Source of the DNA: Paracoccaceae bacterium
GTDB taxonomy: Bacteria > Pseudomonadota > Alphaproteobacteria > Rhodobacterales > Rhodobacteraceae
Reading direction: 5' to 3'
Length of the DNA stretch: 64,000 bases
Assembly: GCA_014872875.1 (NCBI GenBank)
Contig: WKFI01000004.1
Span: 1 to 64,000, forward strand
In this document: positions 11,786 to 21,298 of the stretch, in pieces
How positions within the stretch are numbered: the first letter of the stretch is position 1
Layout of the letters: each line of letters opens with the position of its first letter
Program-made: the position numbers and the translations under genes
Notes under the pieces: model-generated
The model's input: only the letters and a program-made list of their open reading frames with translations
Told to the model about the DNA's origin: nothing
Databases searched by the model: none

Positions 11786-12814
11786 CTATTTCCCGAACAG
11801 ATCCGACTGCCCCGGCGGTCGCGGCGCCGAGAGACCCAGATGTGTCCACGCCTTTTGCGCCAGCATCCGGCCACGCGGGGTCCGCTGGATCAATCCCTGC
11901 TGCAGCAGGTAGGGCTCGATCACCTCTTCGATCGCGTCGCGGCTTTCCGACAGTGCGGCCGAGATGGTTTCCACTCCGACCGGGCCACCACCATAATTCT
12001 CGGCAATCAGGTTCAGATAACGCCGGTCGGCGCCATCCAGTCCCAGATTGTCCACCCCCAGCCGGGTCAACGCCCCGTCTGCCAGTTCACGCGTGATCCG
12101 GCCATCGCCTTCGACCACGGCAAAATCCACCACCCGACGCAAAAGCCGCCCGGCAATACGCGGTGTGCCCCGGGCGCGGCGCGCAATCTCGCGCGCGCCG
12201 TCCTCATCAGCGGGCGCCCCCAACTTGCGGGCGTTGCGGGTGACAATCTCGTGCAGTTCCTCGACCGTATAAAACTGCAACCGCGTCGGAATACCGAACC
12301 GGTCCCGCAGCGGCGTGGTCAACAACCCCATGCGCGTGGTTGCTCCCACCAGGGTGAAAGGCTGCAATTCGATCCGCACCGTTCGTGCGGCCGGGCCTTC
12401 GCCGATCACCAGATCCAGCTCGAAATCCTCCATCGCCGGATACAGCACTTCCTCCACTGCCGGATTCAGGCGATGGATTTCGTCAATGAACAGCACATCG
12501 CGCGCTTCCAGATTAGTCAGGATTGCCGCCAGATCCCCGGCCTTGGCCAGCACCGGACCAGAGGTCATGCGGAAATTCACCCCCAGCTCACGCGCCACGA
12601 TCTGAGCCAGAGTGGTCTTGCCCAACCCAGGCGGGCCATAGAACAGCGTATGATCCATTGCCTCGCCCCGCTGGCGCGCGGACTGGATGAACACCCGCAG
12701 GTTCGAACGGGCCTCGGCCTGACCAATGAACTCGCCCAGCCCCTGCGGACGCAAGGCGCGGTCATTGTCCTCGGGCAGAGGATCTGGTCTCAGGGCCGGA
12801 TCGGCGTCAATCAT
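11786..12814 (-). CDS. ruvB: Holliday junction branch-migration ATPase RuvB
   Basis: A AAA+ motor of 342 aa that drives branch migration with RuvA. Walker A GPPGLGKT is at about residues 60-67, Walker [10 protein letters not shown] at about 108-116, and the [19 protein letters not shown] block gives sensor 1 and the arginine-finger region. A winged-helix DNA-binding domain is at the C-terminus ([20 protein letters not shown]). It lies 60 bases after ruvA, without a visible terminator between them. Confidence 0.98.
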   Translation of the reverse strand: MIDADPALRPDPLPEDNDRALRPQGLGEFIGQAEARSNLRVFIQSARQRGEAMDHTLFYGPPGLGKTTLAQIVARELGVNFRMTSGPVLAKAGDLAAILTNLEARDVLFIDEIHRLNPAVEEVLYPAMEDFELDLVIGEGPAARTVRIELQPFTLVGATTRMGLLTTPLRDRFGIPTRLQFYTVEELHEIVTRNARKLGAPADEDGAREIARRARGTPRIAGRLLRRVVDFAVVEGDGRITRELADGALTRLGVDNLGLDGADRRYLNLIAENYGGGPVGVETISAALSESRDAIEEVIEPYLLQQGLIQRTPRGRMLAQKAWTHLGLSAPRPPGQSDLFGK

Positions 12815-12874
12815 CTGTCATGTCTCCCGCGAGGGTGCCCATCGGGCGGATCAGGCAGCGGCCCGGTAAACTGC

Positions 12875-13561
12875 TCAGGATTTTGGCGCCAACAATTTCA
12901 GCGCTGCCTTGATCAGGGCTGCCTCGCCCTGCCCCGGCTCTGCCGCCGCTGCTTCGGCCACGGCCGAGGCTGCGTCAGACGGGCTGTAGCCCAGATTGGA
13001 CAGCGCCGACAAGGCACCAGCCTGCGCCTGCGCATCCGTGTTGACCTTGGGCTGAGCTTTGGATTTAGGTTTCGGACGGGGCGCAGCGTCGCCCGGATCG
13101 ACAACTTCCAACTCCGGTCCGTCCATAGCCTCGGACACGGTGCCGCCCATCGCCATCACGCCCGGCGCCTTGTCTTTCAGATCCAGCACGATGCGCTGCG
13201 CCGTTTTCGGACCCACGCCCTTCGCCGCTTTGACCGAAGCCCAATCCCCCAGCGCAATCGCCCGGCTGACCCCATCCGGACCCAGCGTGCCCAGAATGGC
13301 CAGCGATACCTTGGCGCCCACACCCTGGACAGAACACAGCAACCGGTGCCACTCCTTTTCCAGCAGCGAAGTGAACCCGTAAAGCTGCATCAGGTCTTCG
13401 CGCACCACCATGTCCGTATATAGCGACACCGCCTCGCCCACACCGGGCAGCGCCATCATCGTCCGGTCAGAACAATAAACAATGTACCCCACACCGCGCA
13501 CGTCGATCAGGATGTGATCCGCCGCGCGGTAATCCAGCCGTCCGGTCAGCTTGCCGATCAT
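12875..13561 (-). CDS. ruvA: Holliday junction branch-migration protein RuvA
   Basis: RuvA (228 aa) binds four-way junctions as a tetramer and loads RuvB. The N-terminal OB fold starts [11 protein letters not shown], helix-hairpin-helix motifs are in the middle ([17 protein letters not shown] and [20 protein letters not shown]), and a small C-terminal domain contacts RuvB ([15 protein letters not shown]). It is longer than the typical ~200 aa because of a Pro/Lys-rich linker (about 160-185). The start overlaps ruvC by four bases. Confidence 0.97.
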   Translation of the reverse strand: MIGKLTGRLDYRAADHILIDVRGVGYIVYCSDRTMMALPGVGEAVSLYTDMVVREDLMQLYGFTSLLEKEWHRLLCSVQGVGAKVSLAILGTLGPDGVSRAIALGDWASVKAAKGVGPKTAQRIVLDLKDKAPGVMAMGGTVSEAMDGPELEVVDPGDAAPRPKPKSKAQPKVNTDAQAQAGALSALSNLGYSPSDAASAVAEAAAAEPGQGEAALIKAALKLLAPKS

Positions 13562-14058
13562 GATGCCCGCACCTCTTTCAGTTTGCGCCCCTGAACGGGA
13601 GCATAGAACGCGTGACAGATTGCAATCGCCAGCGCGTCGGCCGCATCAGCCCCTTTGGGCTCGCAGCCCGGCAGTTGCAGCTTGACCATATGCATCACCT
13701 GCTCCTTCTCGGCATGACCCACACCGACCACGGTCTTCTTGACCCGGTTGGGCGCGTATTCCCCCACCGGCAAACCGGCCTTTGCCAGCGTCAGCAACGC
13801 CACGCCCCGCGCCTGGCCCAGTTTCAGAGTGCCTGCACCGTCCTTGTTGACGAAGGTCTGTTCGATCGCCGCCTGATCCGGCGAAAAAGCGTCGATCACC
13901 TCGACCATCTGGTTGTGAATCGACAACAGCCGCTCTCCCAGATCATCACCATCTGATTTGCACAGCCCGTTTGCCACGTGACTCAGACGGCTTCCGCGCG
14001 ATTCGATCACACCCCATCCCAGGGTTCTGAGGCCTGGATCAATGCCCAATATCCGCAT
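13558..14058 (-). CDS. ruvC: Crossover junction endodeoxyribonuclease RuvC
   Basis: The Holliday junction resolvase (166 aa) has an RNase H-like fold. The [16 protein letters not shown] start contains the first catalytic Asp; [11 protein letters not shown] carries the catalytic Glu and [15 protein letters not shown] the C-terminal Asp pair. I chose the ATG at 14058 because the protein then begins exactly at the conserved family N-terminus; a frame open to 14154 adds 32 unrelated residues. It is first of ruvC-ruvA-ruvB. Confidence 0.97.
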   Translation of the reverse strand: MRILGIDPGLRTLGWGVIESRGSRLSHVANGLCKSDGDDLGERLLSIHNQMVEVIDAFSPDQAAIEQTFVNKDGAGTLKLGQARGVALLTLAKAGLPVGEYAPNRVKKTVVGVGHAEKEQVMHMVKLQLPGCEPKGADAADALAIAICHAFYAPVQGRKLKEVRAS

Positions 14059-14382
14059 GCAAGGGTCCGCCCGATGTTTTTTTCGTACTTTTTCTGAACG
14101 ATTAGCACAAAACGCGAACATGTCCAAAGCTTTTGCCGTGAACCACTTTGTCACAATTTGTCAGATCCGAGGTCTGAATCCGACCCTTTTTCAGATCGAA
14201 AGCGACGCTTTTGGGGCAATGTGATCACAAGTGTTTCAGCCTTGATTCACTGGGTTTCGAGCTATGCTTTCACTGCATATGACCTTTGCAATTTCATCCC
14301 TTGCTCACTCAATTCGCGCACCCTAAATGCGCCGCATCGAAACGAACACTGAAACCGCAACACCAGAACAAGGACAGAGGAT
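14059..14382. other. 324-base divergent intergenic region between ruvC and the DUF1127 gene
   Basis: No gene is supported here. It is AT-richer than the flanking coding DNA and must hold divergent promoters. A direct repeat TTTGTCA-CAA-TTTGTCA lies at about 14148-14164 and a small dyad TCAGA-N7-TCTGA at 14161-14177. Neither can be assigned to a regulator from the sequence. Confidence 0.5.
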
Positions 14383-14598
14383 ATGGCTGCTTTTGACACC
14401 ACTCGTACCTATGGCTCATACGGCCTGGTTGGCCGTATCGGCGCAACTTTCTCGGCAATCGTCGCATCGGTTGTTGAATGGAATGACGCGCGCGTAACAC
14501 GTAACGCGCTGTCTGATCTGAGCGATCGCGAACTTGAAGATATCGGCATGGTCCGCGGCGACATCGAGACCGTCGCGAAGACCAACCGCATCTTCTGA
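14383..14598 (+). CDS. DUF1127 small protein
   Basis: A 71-residue protein ending in the DUF1127 helix-turn-helix-like module: WNDARVTRNALSDLSDRELEDIGMVRGDI, with the hallmark LSDRELxDIG. Such small basic/acidic proteins are abundant in alphaproteobacteria. A few (for example in Agrobacterium and Rhodobacter) affect phosphate uptake or RNA turnover, but the function here is unknown. The N-terminal half is hydrophobic (LVGRIGATFSAIVASVV). AGAGG lies just upstream of the ATG, and a terminator follows about 40 bases after the stop, so it is likely monocistronic. Confidence 0.88.
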   Translation: MAAFDTTRTYGSYGLVGRIGATFSAIVASVVEWNDARVTRNALSDLSDRELEDIGMVRGDIETVAKTNRIF

Positions 14599-14639
14599 AG
14601 AACACGCCCCAAACTCCTCCTCCCTCGGGGCTATTCAGG

Positions 14640-14675
14640 ACGCCGTGCAACGCAGGTTGTACGGCGTTTTCTTTT
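14640..14675 (+). terminator. Rho-independent terminator after the DUF1127 gene
   Basis: An 11-base stem (ACGCCGTGCAA pairing with TTGTACGGCGT, one G-U pair) with a six-base loop, followed by TTTCTTTT. It lies between the plus-strand DUF1127 gene and the convergent histidine kinase gene. Confidence 0.85.
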
Positions 14676-14714
14676 GACGCAAGTGATCGCACCAGTCTGA
14701 CAAACCTGCTCGGG

Positions 14715-16061
14715 TCAGACGGCCTTGCGCAATTCTCCCATGGCGCGGAGCAGTGATTTCACACGAAGCGGCTTTTCCAGCACCGCATCAGCCCCAGCCT
14801 CGACAAAACGCATGGCGTCTTCGGTCATGGTGGCCGCAGTGACGCCAATGACCGCGACGTGGTTTCCATCGCCCCGCAACCTGCGCACCACGTCATCGCC
14901 CTTGACCTCGGGCAGGTTGAGGTCCAGCAGCACAAGGTCGTAACCGCCGCTCGACGCCATCTTGAGCCCGATCCGCCCGGTTTCGGCCTCCTCCACCGAC
15001 GCACCCAGTTTTTCCAGCTGTAACTTGGTAACGAGGCGAATAGTCCGGTTGTCCTCGACAAGCAGCACCAGTTTGCCGGCAAAGTCATATTCCGGCTCTG
15101 TCTCCCCCGTGTCCGGGAATTCAGCCGCAGCCTGCACGGCAAATTTCACGACAAAGGTCGCACCGCCCCCGGGAGTATCATCCAGCGCCAGATCACCATC
15201 GAGATATTTACGCAGGAAGTCGCGACACAGGTGCAAGCCCAGTCCCAGCCCTTCGCTTTTGGTCTTGCCGCGCGCAAATGCTTCGAACAGCGTGCTTCTC
15301 TCAGACAAACTGATGCCCTTGCCATTGTCCGCGAACCGCACTTCAAAGGCAGCAGGATCGTCGCCAACCTTGTGTCCGGTCACTTTCAACGCACTGGCCT
15401 GGCTATGCAGCAGGCAGTTGCGCACCAGGTTGATCGCCACCTGTCTCAGGATCTGGGTATTGAATTCCGCCATCAGGTCAAAATCGTCAGGCAGGTCAAA
15501 CTCGATAAAGATCCCCTGCTTGCTGGCAAAGATCTGCTGACTGTCCACCGCATCGCGGATCACTTGACCAGGTGAAGCAATCGCAAGAGTGCCTTTTAAC
15601 GCCAGATCCGGGTTTGCCAGCGCGCGCATATCGTCCAGAACTGCGATCAGATGATGGGCGCTGCGCCGAGCAATTGTCAGGTTCTCGGTCTGGTCCAGAT
15701 AGCCGGGTTCGTCCAACATCATCATCAGCGAACTGGCTGGAGTACGGATTTCATGCCCCAAGACCGAAAACAGCAGCTGTTGACGTTTCAGAACGTCCTG
15801 CAATTGCCGATTGGCAGAAAGGGCATCTTCAGCGGCGGCTTCCGCCTCTGACTTAAGCCCTTCTATGCGAATCCACATCCGCCCCATTACGTAGGACGCA
15901 ACCGGCGCTATTGCCAAAGGCGCAACTATGGAAATCCAAATCCCGATAGGTTGAACGTCGGGGTACATGATCAGCCAAGTGATTGCCAACGACGCCAGAA
16001 CTGATGCAACCGTGATCGATCCGACCCAAGTCCATAGTTTCTTTGCGTGCGCTGCCGTCAT
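14715..16061 (-). CDS. Hybrid sensor histidine kinase/response regulator
   Basis: A 448-residue two-component protein. Two transmembrane helices (about 12-32 and 40-58) with almost no periplasmic loop lead to a coiled coil and a HisKA domain (LGHEIRTPASSL, phospho-acceptor His103). The HATPase domain has NLVRN (N box), FADNGKGI and GLGLGLHLCRD, and a C-terminal receiver domain has phospho-acceptor Asp380 (VLLDLNLPEVKG) and KP near 430. Lacking a sensor domain, it probably senses through the membrane or a partner. No cognate regulator gene is adjacent, and the receiver has no output domain. Function unknown. Confidence 0.92.
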   Translation of the reverse strand: MTAAHAKKLWTWVGSITVASVLASLAITWLIMYPDVQPIGIWISIVAPLAIAPVASYVMGRMWIRIEGLKSEAEAAAEDALSANRQLQDVLKRQQLLFSVLGHEIRTPASSLMMMLDEPGYLDQTENLTIARRSAHHLIAVLDDMRALANPDLALKGTLAIASPGQVIRDAVDSQQIFASKQGIFIEFDLPDDFDLMAEFNTQILRQVAINLVRNCLLHSQASALKVTGHKVGDDPAAFEVRFADNGKGISLSERSTLFEAFARGKTKSEGLGLGLHLCRDFLRKYLDGDLALDDTPGGGATFVVKFAVQAAAEFPDTGETEPEYDFAGKLVLLVEDNRTIRLVTKLQLEKLGASVEEAETGRIGLKMASSGGYDLVLLDLNLPEVKGDDVVRRLRGDGNHVAVIGVTAATMTEDAMRFVEAGADAVLEKPLRVKSLLRAMGELRKAV

Positions 16062-16594
16062 GTGGTCAGTCTATCCAAAGTTGCATCGTCAGATCATTCT
16101 TCTGCGGTCATGAAACCCGAATATGGTTTACCCTATGTTTCCATAGTCTGCTCGGGGATTTTAATGTGGGTCCCGAGGAAAGATACGGCCCTACTGCTTA
16201 TTGTGACAGAAGACGTCGGGTCGCGCAGGTTGCACCCGAGCAAATTGAAAAGACAACTGGTCAGTGAACATGTTGTATTCTCTTGCCGGTATCCGAGGCT
16301 TATCAAAACCGCACGGGCAAGGTCGTCGAAATCCGGAGGGGAAGAATGATCAAGCGTCACGCTGTTATGGTCACTCGATAGACCCACGATCAATTCCACA
16401 GCGTCGGACTGTGATCGTGCCCCAAGACAGATCTGGCTAAGTCTCTCTGACGAACACGCTCAACCGCTGCTAATCGGCAGTTGCCTGTTCACATGCGCCT
16501 CGCGTCAAAAAAATAAGGGTCGTGCACAGCACGACCCCGGCTCTTCTTGGCAACCCTATTAGGAGAGATAAGCCTGATCTGCAGGCCTCATCTC
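16062..16594. other. 533-base intergenic region with no supported gene
   Basis: Short reading frames exist on both strands (up to about 100 codons) but none has a recognisable product, good start context or GC-rich codon bias, so I call no gene. The stretch is clearly AT-richer than its neighbours. It holds an imperfect hairpin at 16385-16419 (CACGAT...ATCGTG around CACAG...CTGTG) and the terminator of the downstream minus-strand gene at 16507-16538. Confidence 0.5.
16507..16538 (-). terminator. Rho-independent terminator of the small membrane-protein gene
   Basis: A nine-base stem (GGGTCGTGC pairing with GCACGACCC) with a three-base loop. On the minus strand it is followed by TTATTTTTTT, giving a classical terminator after the gene ending at 16595. 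Confidence 0.85.
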
Positions 16595-16939
16595 TCAGCG
16601 CAGAACAGGCCCGATCTGGGTAGCGATCCATTCCGACAGCGGTTCGGCCTGCATGACCCAGGCGCCGCCCTGTTCGATCGCGTTGCCTGCTTTCAACTTG
16701 TCCACACGTTCCTCGTACCCGGCCAATCCGATATTGGCGATCAGGAAACCCTTGAACACGAAAAAGGCCAGAACAAACAGAATGACGGATCGTCCGGAAA
16801 CCCCGGATTTCCGGCGCGCCGGTGTCATGACGATCAACCCGTCATCGCGCATCCGGGCCGTGTATCCGTTCGACATGGCCGTGTGTTTGCGCTCCAACCG
16901 GCGCAAACGGTTATTAAACTGAAGAGTCTCCTCGCCCAT
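16595..16939 (-). CDS. Small single-pass membrane protein, function unknown
   Basis: A 114-residue protein with a basic, possibly coiled N-terminal half (FNNRLRRLERKHTAMSNGY) and one transmembrane segment (about residues 50-70, SVILFVLAFFVFKGFLIANIGLAGY). A short C-terminal region (ERVDKLKAGNAIEQGGAWVMQ) follows. I chose the ATG at 16939 because GGAGG lies five bases upstream; the frame is open to 17020. I recognise no domain. It is probably inner-membrane with the N-terminus inside (positive-inside rule). It has its own terminator and lies 102 bases from prmA. Confidence 0.75.
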   Translation of the reverse strand: MGEETLQFNNRLRRLERKHTAMSNGYTARMRDDGLIVMTPARRKSGVSGRSVILFVLAFFVFKGFLIANIGLAGYEERVDKLKAGNAIEQGGAWVMQAEPLSEWIATQIGPVLR

Positions 16940-17041
16940 GGCAGCCTCCAAACTGGCCCCCACCAGTGGATATGATTGAGCTAGGTCCGAATTGTGGCAG
17001 AAATGGGGCAAATGCCTCAAATGCTCTTAAAACTGCCTTAA

Positions 17042-17914
17042 TCACGCCTTTTTTGCCAAAAGCAGCGTTGTCCAGTCACCAATCTCCTCAGAACGCACAA
17101 GATTGTTTCCAGCGTTCTGATAAATTTGAATCACATCTTCCGCCTGTTCATTGAGAATCCCAGACAAAATGGCGTAACCGCCGGGCCGCAGGTTCGCAGT
17201 CACCTCGGGCGCCAGGGCCACAAGCGGGCCTTTCAGGATGTTGGCAAAGATCAGGTCATAGGGCGCATTGGCCTTCAGATCAGGGTGATCAAACCCTGCG
17301 GCCTCCAGACACTGCACCGCACCAGCCATGCCATTGGCCTCTAGGTTGGCAACGGCAACATCCACCGCAACCTGGTCGATATCCGATGCCAGGAAGGTCC
17401 CTTCCCAAACCCGTGCAGCGGCCATTGCCAGCACGGCTGTGCCACAGCCGATGTCAGCCAGCCTGTCCGCCTTGAAGCCCTGGTCAATCAGATGGTCCAA
17501 TGCCTTGAGACAGCCCAGCGTGGTCCCGTGATGCCCGGTGCCAAACGCCATCGCTGCCTCGATCAGCAACGGCACCTTATCTGCGGGCACCTTGTCCGCA
17601 TCGTGGGAGCCATAGACAAAAAACCGCCCGGCCTCGACCGGGGCCAGCTCGCGCTTCACATGCGCCACCCAATCGGTTTCGGGAACTTCCGACACCACGA
17701 ATGGCTTGGCGTCAAACGCGGTGGAGAGCAGTGCCAGCGCCGCCTCGTCCGGGGTTTCGGTAAAATAGGCGCCAACCTCCCACAGGCCGGAATCGTCCTC
17801 GACTTCGAACACGCCCACCCCGGTCGGTTCCGGGATCAAACGCTCCATTGCTTCGCCCAGCTTTTCGGCAGGGGCTTTTCCGGCAAGGGTGGTCAGGGCG
17901 GTAAAGGTGGGCAT
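17042..17914 (-). CDS. prmA: Ribosomal protein L11 methyltransferase PrmA
   Basis: A 290-residue SAM-dependent methyltransferase that trimethylates lysines and the N-terminus of ribosomal protein L11. The family signature AMAFGTGHHGTT is followed by the SAM-binding motif LADIGCGTAVLAMAAA and the catalytic-site block FANILKGPLVALAP (NPPF-like). I placed the start at the ATG at 17914, where the family-like N-terminus MPTFTALTTL begins; the frame is open to 18007 but would overlap the next gene. Confidence 0.93.
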   Translation of the reverse strand: MPTFTALTTLAGKAPAEKLGEAMERLIPEPTGVGVFEVEDDSGLWEVGAYFTETPDEAALALLSTAFDAKPFVVSEVPETDWVAHVKRELAPVEAGRFFVYGSHDADKVPADKVPLLIEAAMAFGTGHHGTTLGCLKALDHLIDQGFKADRLADIGCGTAVLAMAAARVWEGTFLASDIDQVAVDVAVANLEANGMAGAVQCLEAAGFDHPDLKANAPYDLIFANILKGPLVALAPEVTANLRPGGYAILSGILNEQAEDVIQIYQNAGNNLVRSEEIGDWTTLLLAKKA

Positions 17915-17975
17915 GGTTGCGATCCAGTCTGTTCGGGCATCCTCTGTGCGCTTGGCGCTAGGGCAGTGGGTCGGT

Positions 17976-18518
17976 TCAGTCAAGCTCTTGCAGGATCTGC
18001 GATACAAGATCCTCGACCGGTGCGGCGGCGTTCAGATGCATCACCGGGCAAGCAAGCCCCTGCATCCAGTGCAGATGCCGGTCTCGGCTGCGCCCTGCAA
18101 ACACGCCCGTATCGTACCCGGCCGCCCAGTCCAGAAACCCCTTGACCGCGGCCCGCTCCCCTGGCGTCGCGGACGCCCAGCCCCCCAGCCTACGTTCCTC
18201 GCGGGCCTCCAGCCGGGTCAGTCGTTCCTTGGTTTCAAGCTCGACAAAGACCGCGAGCGTGAACCTGTGGGCGATCCCGTCACTCCAACTGTCCAGAGAG
18301 CCTGACAGGACCCAATCCCGGCGCGGCAGAAACACCTGTTCCATCAGGTTGACGCGATCCGCGACCCGCCGCTTGTCGGTAAAAGGCGGATCCGTGGGCA
18401 GCCAATAGAAGTCATCGCTGTCGAAATGCTGGCTGGCCAGCGACCCCGCCAGAGCCCGGCCCAGCGTTGACGTTCCCGACCCGCTGGCTCCGAAGATATG
18501 AATGCGATGTCCCGGCAT
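17976..18518 (-). CDS. P-loop NTPase resembling adenylate-kinase-type proteins
   Basis: A 180-residue protein with an N-terminal P-loop (IFGASGSGTSTLGRALA, residues 8-24), an FDSDDFYWLPTDPPF block resembling shikimate/adenylate kinase-like proteins of the FlaR/AAA_17 type, and a lid-like ERLTRLEAREERR segment. It probably phosphorylates a small molecule, but the substrate is unknown. It lies between prmA and the MATE gene on the same strand, 18 bases downstream of the MATE stop, so it may be co-transcribed with the transporters. Confidence 0.8.
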   Translation of the reverse strand: MPGHRIHIFGASGSGTSTLGRALAGSLASQHFDSDDFYWLPTDPPFTDKRRVADRVNLMEQVFLPRRDWVLSGSLDSWSDGIAHRFTLAVFVELETKERLTRLEAREERRLGGWASATPGERAAVKGFLDWAAGYDTGVFAGRSRDRHLHWMQGLACPVMHLNAAAPVEDLVSQILQELD

Positions 18519-18536
18519 GGGTGAACAACGTCCCGG

Positions 18537-19931
18537 TCAGCGTCTCCGAAATCTATCAGCATGCGCGTAAGGCCGCGCGGGCGCGAGGTCAAGCGGAGGC
18601 AGCATTTCACGGTTCAGACTGGTCACGTAATTCCAGCCCCAGATCACCGCGCCCACACCCACGATCACCGAACAGATTGCCTGCGCATAGATCACGCCTG
18701 GGGCACCGAACACGGCCGCGAGCCAAAGCGCAAAGGGCAAAGTCAGGATCCCGTCACGGGTCCAGTTGCTCAGCGTCGCCCGGCGCGGGCGTCCCAGCGC
18801 GTTGAAGGCCGCGTTCGACACGAACAGAAGCGCACCAAAGACAAAGCCCCCTGCCCCGACATAGGTAAAGGTATACAGCACCTCGGCCGCCAAACCGCTT
18901 AGCGCAAAGCCCTGTTCGATCAATGGGCTCGCCAGCGCCAGCAGCACCCACATCACACAGGAATAGCCCAGGCCAAAGATCACCGCGTCCCTGTAGGTTC
19001 GTCGCACCCGCCCATAATCCCGCGCCCCATAGTTCTGACCAAAGATCCCACCAATGGCGCCCGCCAGCGAAAAGATCCCGCCAAAGGCCACCACTGTCAG
19101 TCGCCCGACAACGGCCCAACCGGCCATTGCCTCGTCCCCGAACTGTGCCATGACCGACGTCAGGATGTAGTTGCCAACCGGCGTCGCCATCTGCGTCAGG
19201 ATCGCCGGAACAGCAATGACCATATAGGGACGCAGACTGCCCAGGCAGTCGCGACGACGCGGACGGGCCAGCAGATCATGGGTCACGGTGGCAAAGTAAA
19301 TTGCCATGCCCAGCATGACAAAGCGGGTGATGACCACGCCAATCGCGGCCCCATCCAGCCCCCAACCCCAACCATAAATCATGATCGGGTCGATGATCAT
19401 CGCCACCCCGCCCGAAGTCAGCGTAACCGTCATCGACCGCATCCCGTCGCCCTCGGCGCGCAAAGACCCATTGGCAATCATCGCGGCTGCCATCACCCCA
19501 AGCGACGGCACCGTGATCGCCAAATATCGAGCCGCCAGATCCGCCGTCTCACCGGTCGCACCTGAGAGGGCCACAATCTGATGCCGGAAGAGCAGGATCA
19601 GCAGACCCATCGTGCTCTGGATAATGAAGGCCAGGATCATCGCGCTGGTCGCCTGCCGACGCGCGGTGCCACGCTTGCCCGCCCCGATCCCTTTCGAAAT
19701 CAACGCCGTCGCTGCCACCATCAGTCCAATCCCGGTGCTGACCGACAGGAACTGGATGGCAAAGGCAAAACCGATGGCCGCCATCAGGCGCGGCTGCTCA
19801 AGCTTGGCAATCCAGAACAGGTTCGCCGCATCCACCAGAAAGACAAAGGTGATCCCCATCGCTCCGGTCATGGTCATGCGTACCACATGCCCCATGGTCG
19901 AACCGGTCAGAAACCTCCCTTGTCCCGCCAT
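18537..19931 (-). CDS. MATE family efflux transporter
   Basis: A 464-residue integral membrane protein with about twelve helices in two homologous halves, as in the multidrug and toxic compound extrusion family. Features are an N-terminal TMGHVVRMTMTGAMGITFVFLVD start and the conserved GAAIGVVITRF and FNALGRPRRAT segments. MATE proteins exchange Na+ or H+ for cationic drugs or metabolites. The gene starts six bases after the MFS gene ends, suggesting a shared transcript of two exporters plus the P-loop protein. Confidence 0.92.
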   Translation of the reverse strand: MAGQGRFLTGSTMGHVVRMTMTGAMGITFVFLVDAANLFWIAKLEQPRLMAAIGFAFAIQFLSVSTGIGLMVAATALISKGIGAGKRGTARRQATSAMILAFIIQSTMGLLILLFRHQIVALSGATGETADLAARYLAITVPSLGVMAAAMIANGSLRAEGDGMRSMTVTLTSGGVAMIIDPIMIYGWGWGLDGAAIGVVITRFVMLGMAIYFATVTHDLLARPRRRDCLGSLRPYMVIAVPAILTQMATPVGNYILTSVMAQFGDEAMAGWAVVGRLTVVAFGGIFSLAGAIGGIFGQNYGARDYGRVRRTYRDAVIFGLGYSCVMWVLLALASPLIEQGFALSGLAAEVLYTFTYVGAGGFVFGALLFVSNAAFNALGRPRRATLSNWTRDGILTLPFALWLAAVFGAPGVIYAQAICSVIVGVGAVIWGWNYVTSLNREMLPPLDLAPARPYAHADRFRRR

Positions 19932-19937
19932 GCGCGC

Positions 19938-21170
19938 CTATTCCGCCGCTGCGGGTGCATATTTGCTCAGCACCGTTTCATTGCCGGGTTCCGGATAGCG
20001 CGGGATCAGCATCGACAGCGCCAGAGAGGTCAGCGCCATCCCCGCCGCCAGAAGAAACACAGCCGCGGGCGAAACCACCCAGAGCAGGCCCAGAAGCACC
20101 GGCAGAAACACCGCCGCAATATGGTTGATGGTAAAGGCCACCGCCGCCGTTGGTGCAATATCAGCCGGATCCGCAATCTTCTGGAAATAGGTCTTCAGCG
20201 CCAGTGCCAGAGCGAACAGCACATGATCCACCACATAGAGAATGGCTGCCAGCATCACGCCCCAGCCAAACCAGTAAATCCCGCCATACGCGGCAAAGAC
20301 GATGGCAAGCCCCGCATATTCGAACATCAGGGTATGGCGCTCCCCGAAACGGGCCACGGCCTTGCCCAGCATGGGGGCGACGGTCATATTGATCACCAGG
20401 TTGATCAGATAGAGCCCGGTCAGCTCATGGACATCGAACCCGAAGCGTTCGACCATCATGAAGCCCGCAAAGACCATGAAGATCTGGCGCCGCGCTCCGG
20501 CCATGAATTGCAACGCATAATACAGCCAATAGCGTTTGCGCAGAATCAGTTTTTTGGTCTGCGGTGTCGGCGCCTCGAACTGAGGATAGGCGATCAGACA
20601 GAACAGTGCCAAAGCCGCAGCAACCCCGCCGCCCGCCATGAAAACGGTGTTATAGGCCAGGTCAAACCGGTCCCATGTCAGCACGATCAGGCCATAGACC
20701 ACCAAGGTCGCAGCCGATCCCATCGCCACCAACCACCCCAGGGTCTGCGGCGCCTTGTCCTTGGGCAGCCATTGCAGCTGTAGCGACTGGTTCACCGTCT
20801 CGTAATAATGAAATCCGATCGAACTGAGCAGCGTGATCATCAGAATCCCGCCCAACGACGGGAACCACGCTGTCACGGCCGTGGCAACCCCCAGCAGAAT
20901 AAGGGAAATCAGCCCCAGAACCTGCTCCCGGACAAAGATGATGATGGCAATGACGCCCACGGCCAGAAAGCCCGGGATCTCGCGCACCGTGTGCAGCAGG
21001 CCAATATCCGCCCCATCGAAATCCGCCACCTCGATGACGAAATTGTTCAGCAGCGCGTTCCACGAATTGAACGCGATGGGCATGATCATAGCCATGAGAA
21101 ACAGTAGGGTCACGGGGCGGCGCCACACTGGCAGCGACCGCGCCTCGTCCAGGGAAACGGTACGGGTCAT
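19938..21170 (-). CDS. Major facilitator superfamily transporter
   Basis: About twelve transmembrane helices in 410 residues, with MFS-like halves (first half about 15-195, second about 220-400). The central cytoplasmic loop is short and basic (PQTKKLILRKRYWLYY). I placed the start at the ATG at 21170 (MTRTVSLDEARSLPVWRRP); an ATG at 21227 in the same frame is possible and neither has a strong ribosome binding site. The substrate is unknown. It is divergent from the YeeE/YedE gene with a 128-base intergenic region. Confidence 0.85.
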   Translation of the reverse strand: MTRTVSLDEARSLPVWRRPVTLLFLMAMIMPIAFNSWNALLNNFVIEVADFDGADIGLLHTVREIPGFLAVGVIAIIIFVREQVLGLISLILLGVATAVTAWFPSLGGILMITLLSSIGFHYYETVNQSLQLQWLPKDKAPQTLGWLVAMGSAATLVVYGLIVLTWDRFDLAYNTVFMAGGGVAAALALFCLIAYPQFEAPTPQTKKLILRKRYWLYYALQFMAGARRQIFMVFAGFMMVERFGFDVHELTGLYLINLVINMTVAPMLGKAVARFGERHTLMFEYAGLAIVFAAYGGIYWFGWGVMLAAILYVVDHVLFALALALKTYFQKIADPADIAPTAAVAFTINHIAAVFLPVLLGLLWVVSPAAVFLLAAGMALTSLALSMLIPRYPEPGNETVLSKYAPAAAE

Positions 21171-21298
21171 ACACCGCACATACGCCTGTTTCGATCGATA
21201 GGACAGAGGAAACAGACCCGCGCACATCTGATCTGCATCAATGCGCAGCCAACCTCAAACTCATATATGCGAATCCATGCATTCATTGGGAGGCGCAC

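Noticed and set aside
11327-13423. A 698-codon plus-strand frame across ruvB and ruvA
   Set aside because: It is antisense to ruvA, ruvB, the MazG-like gene and part of the EamA gene, which all have intact motifs on the minus strand.
16047-16349. Short frames in the gap between the histidine kinase and the small membrane-protein gene
   Set aside because: No similarity that I recognise, no ribosome binding site, and competing frames on both strands; left as intergenic.
19581-20783. A 400-codon plus-strand frame over the MATE and MFS genes
   Set aside because: It is rich in His, Gln and Arg, typical of the antisense of membrane-protein genes, and has no recognisable domain.
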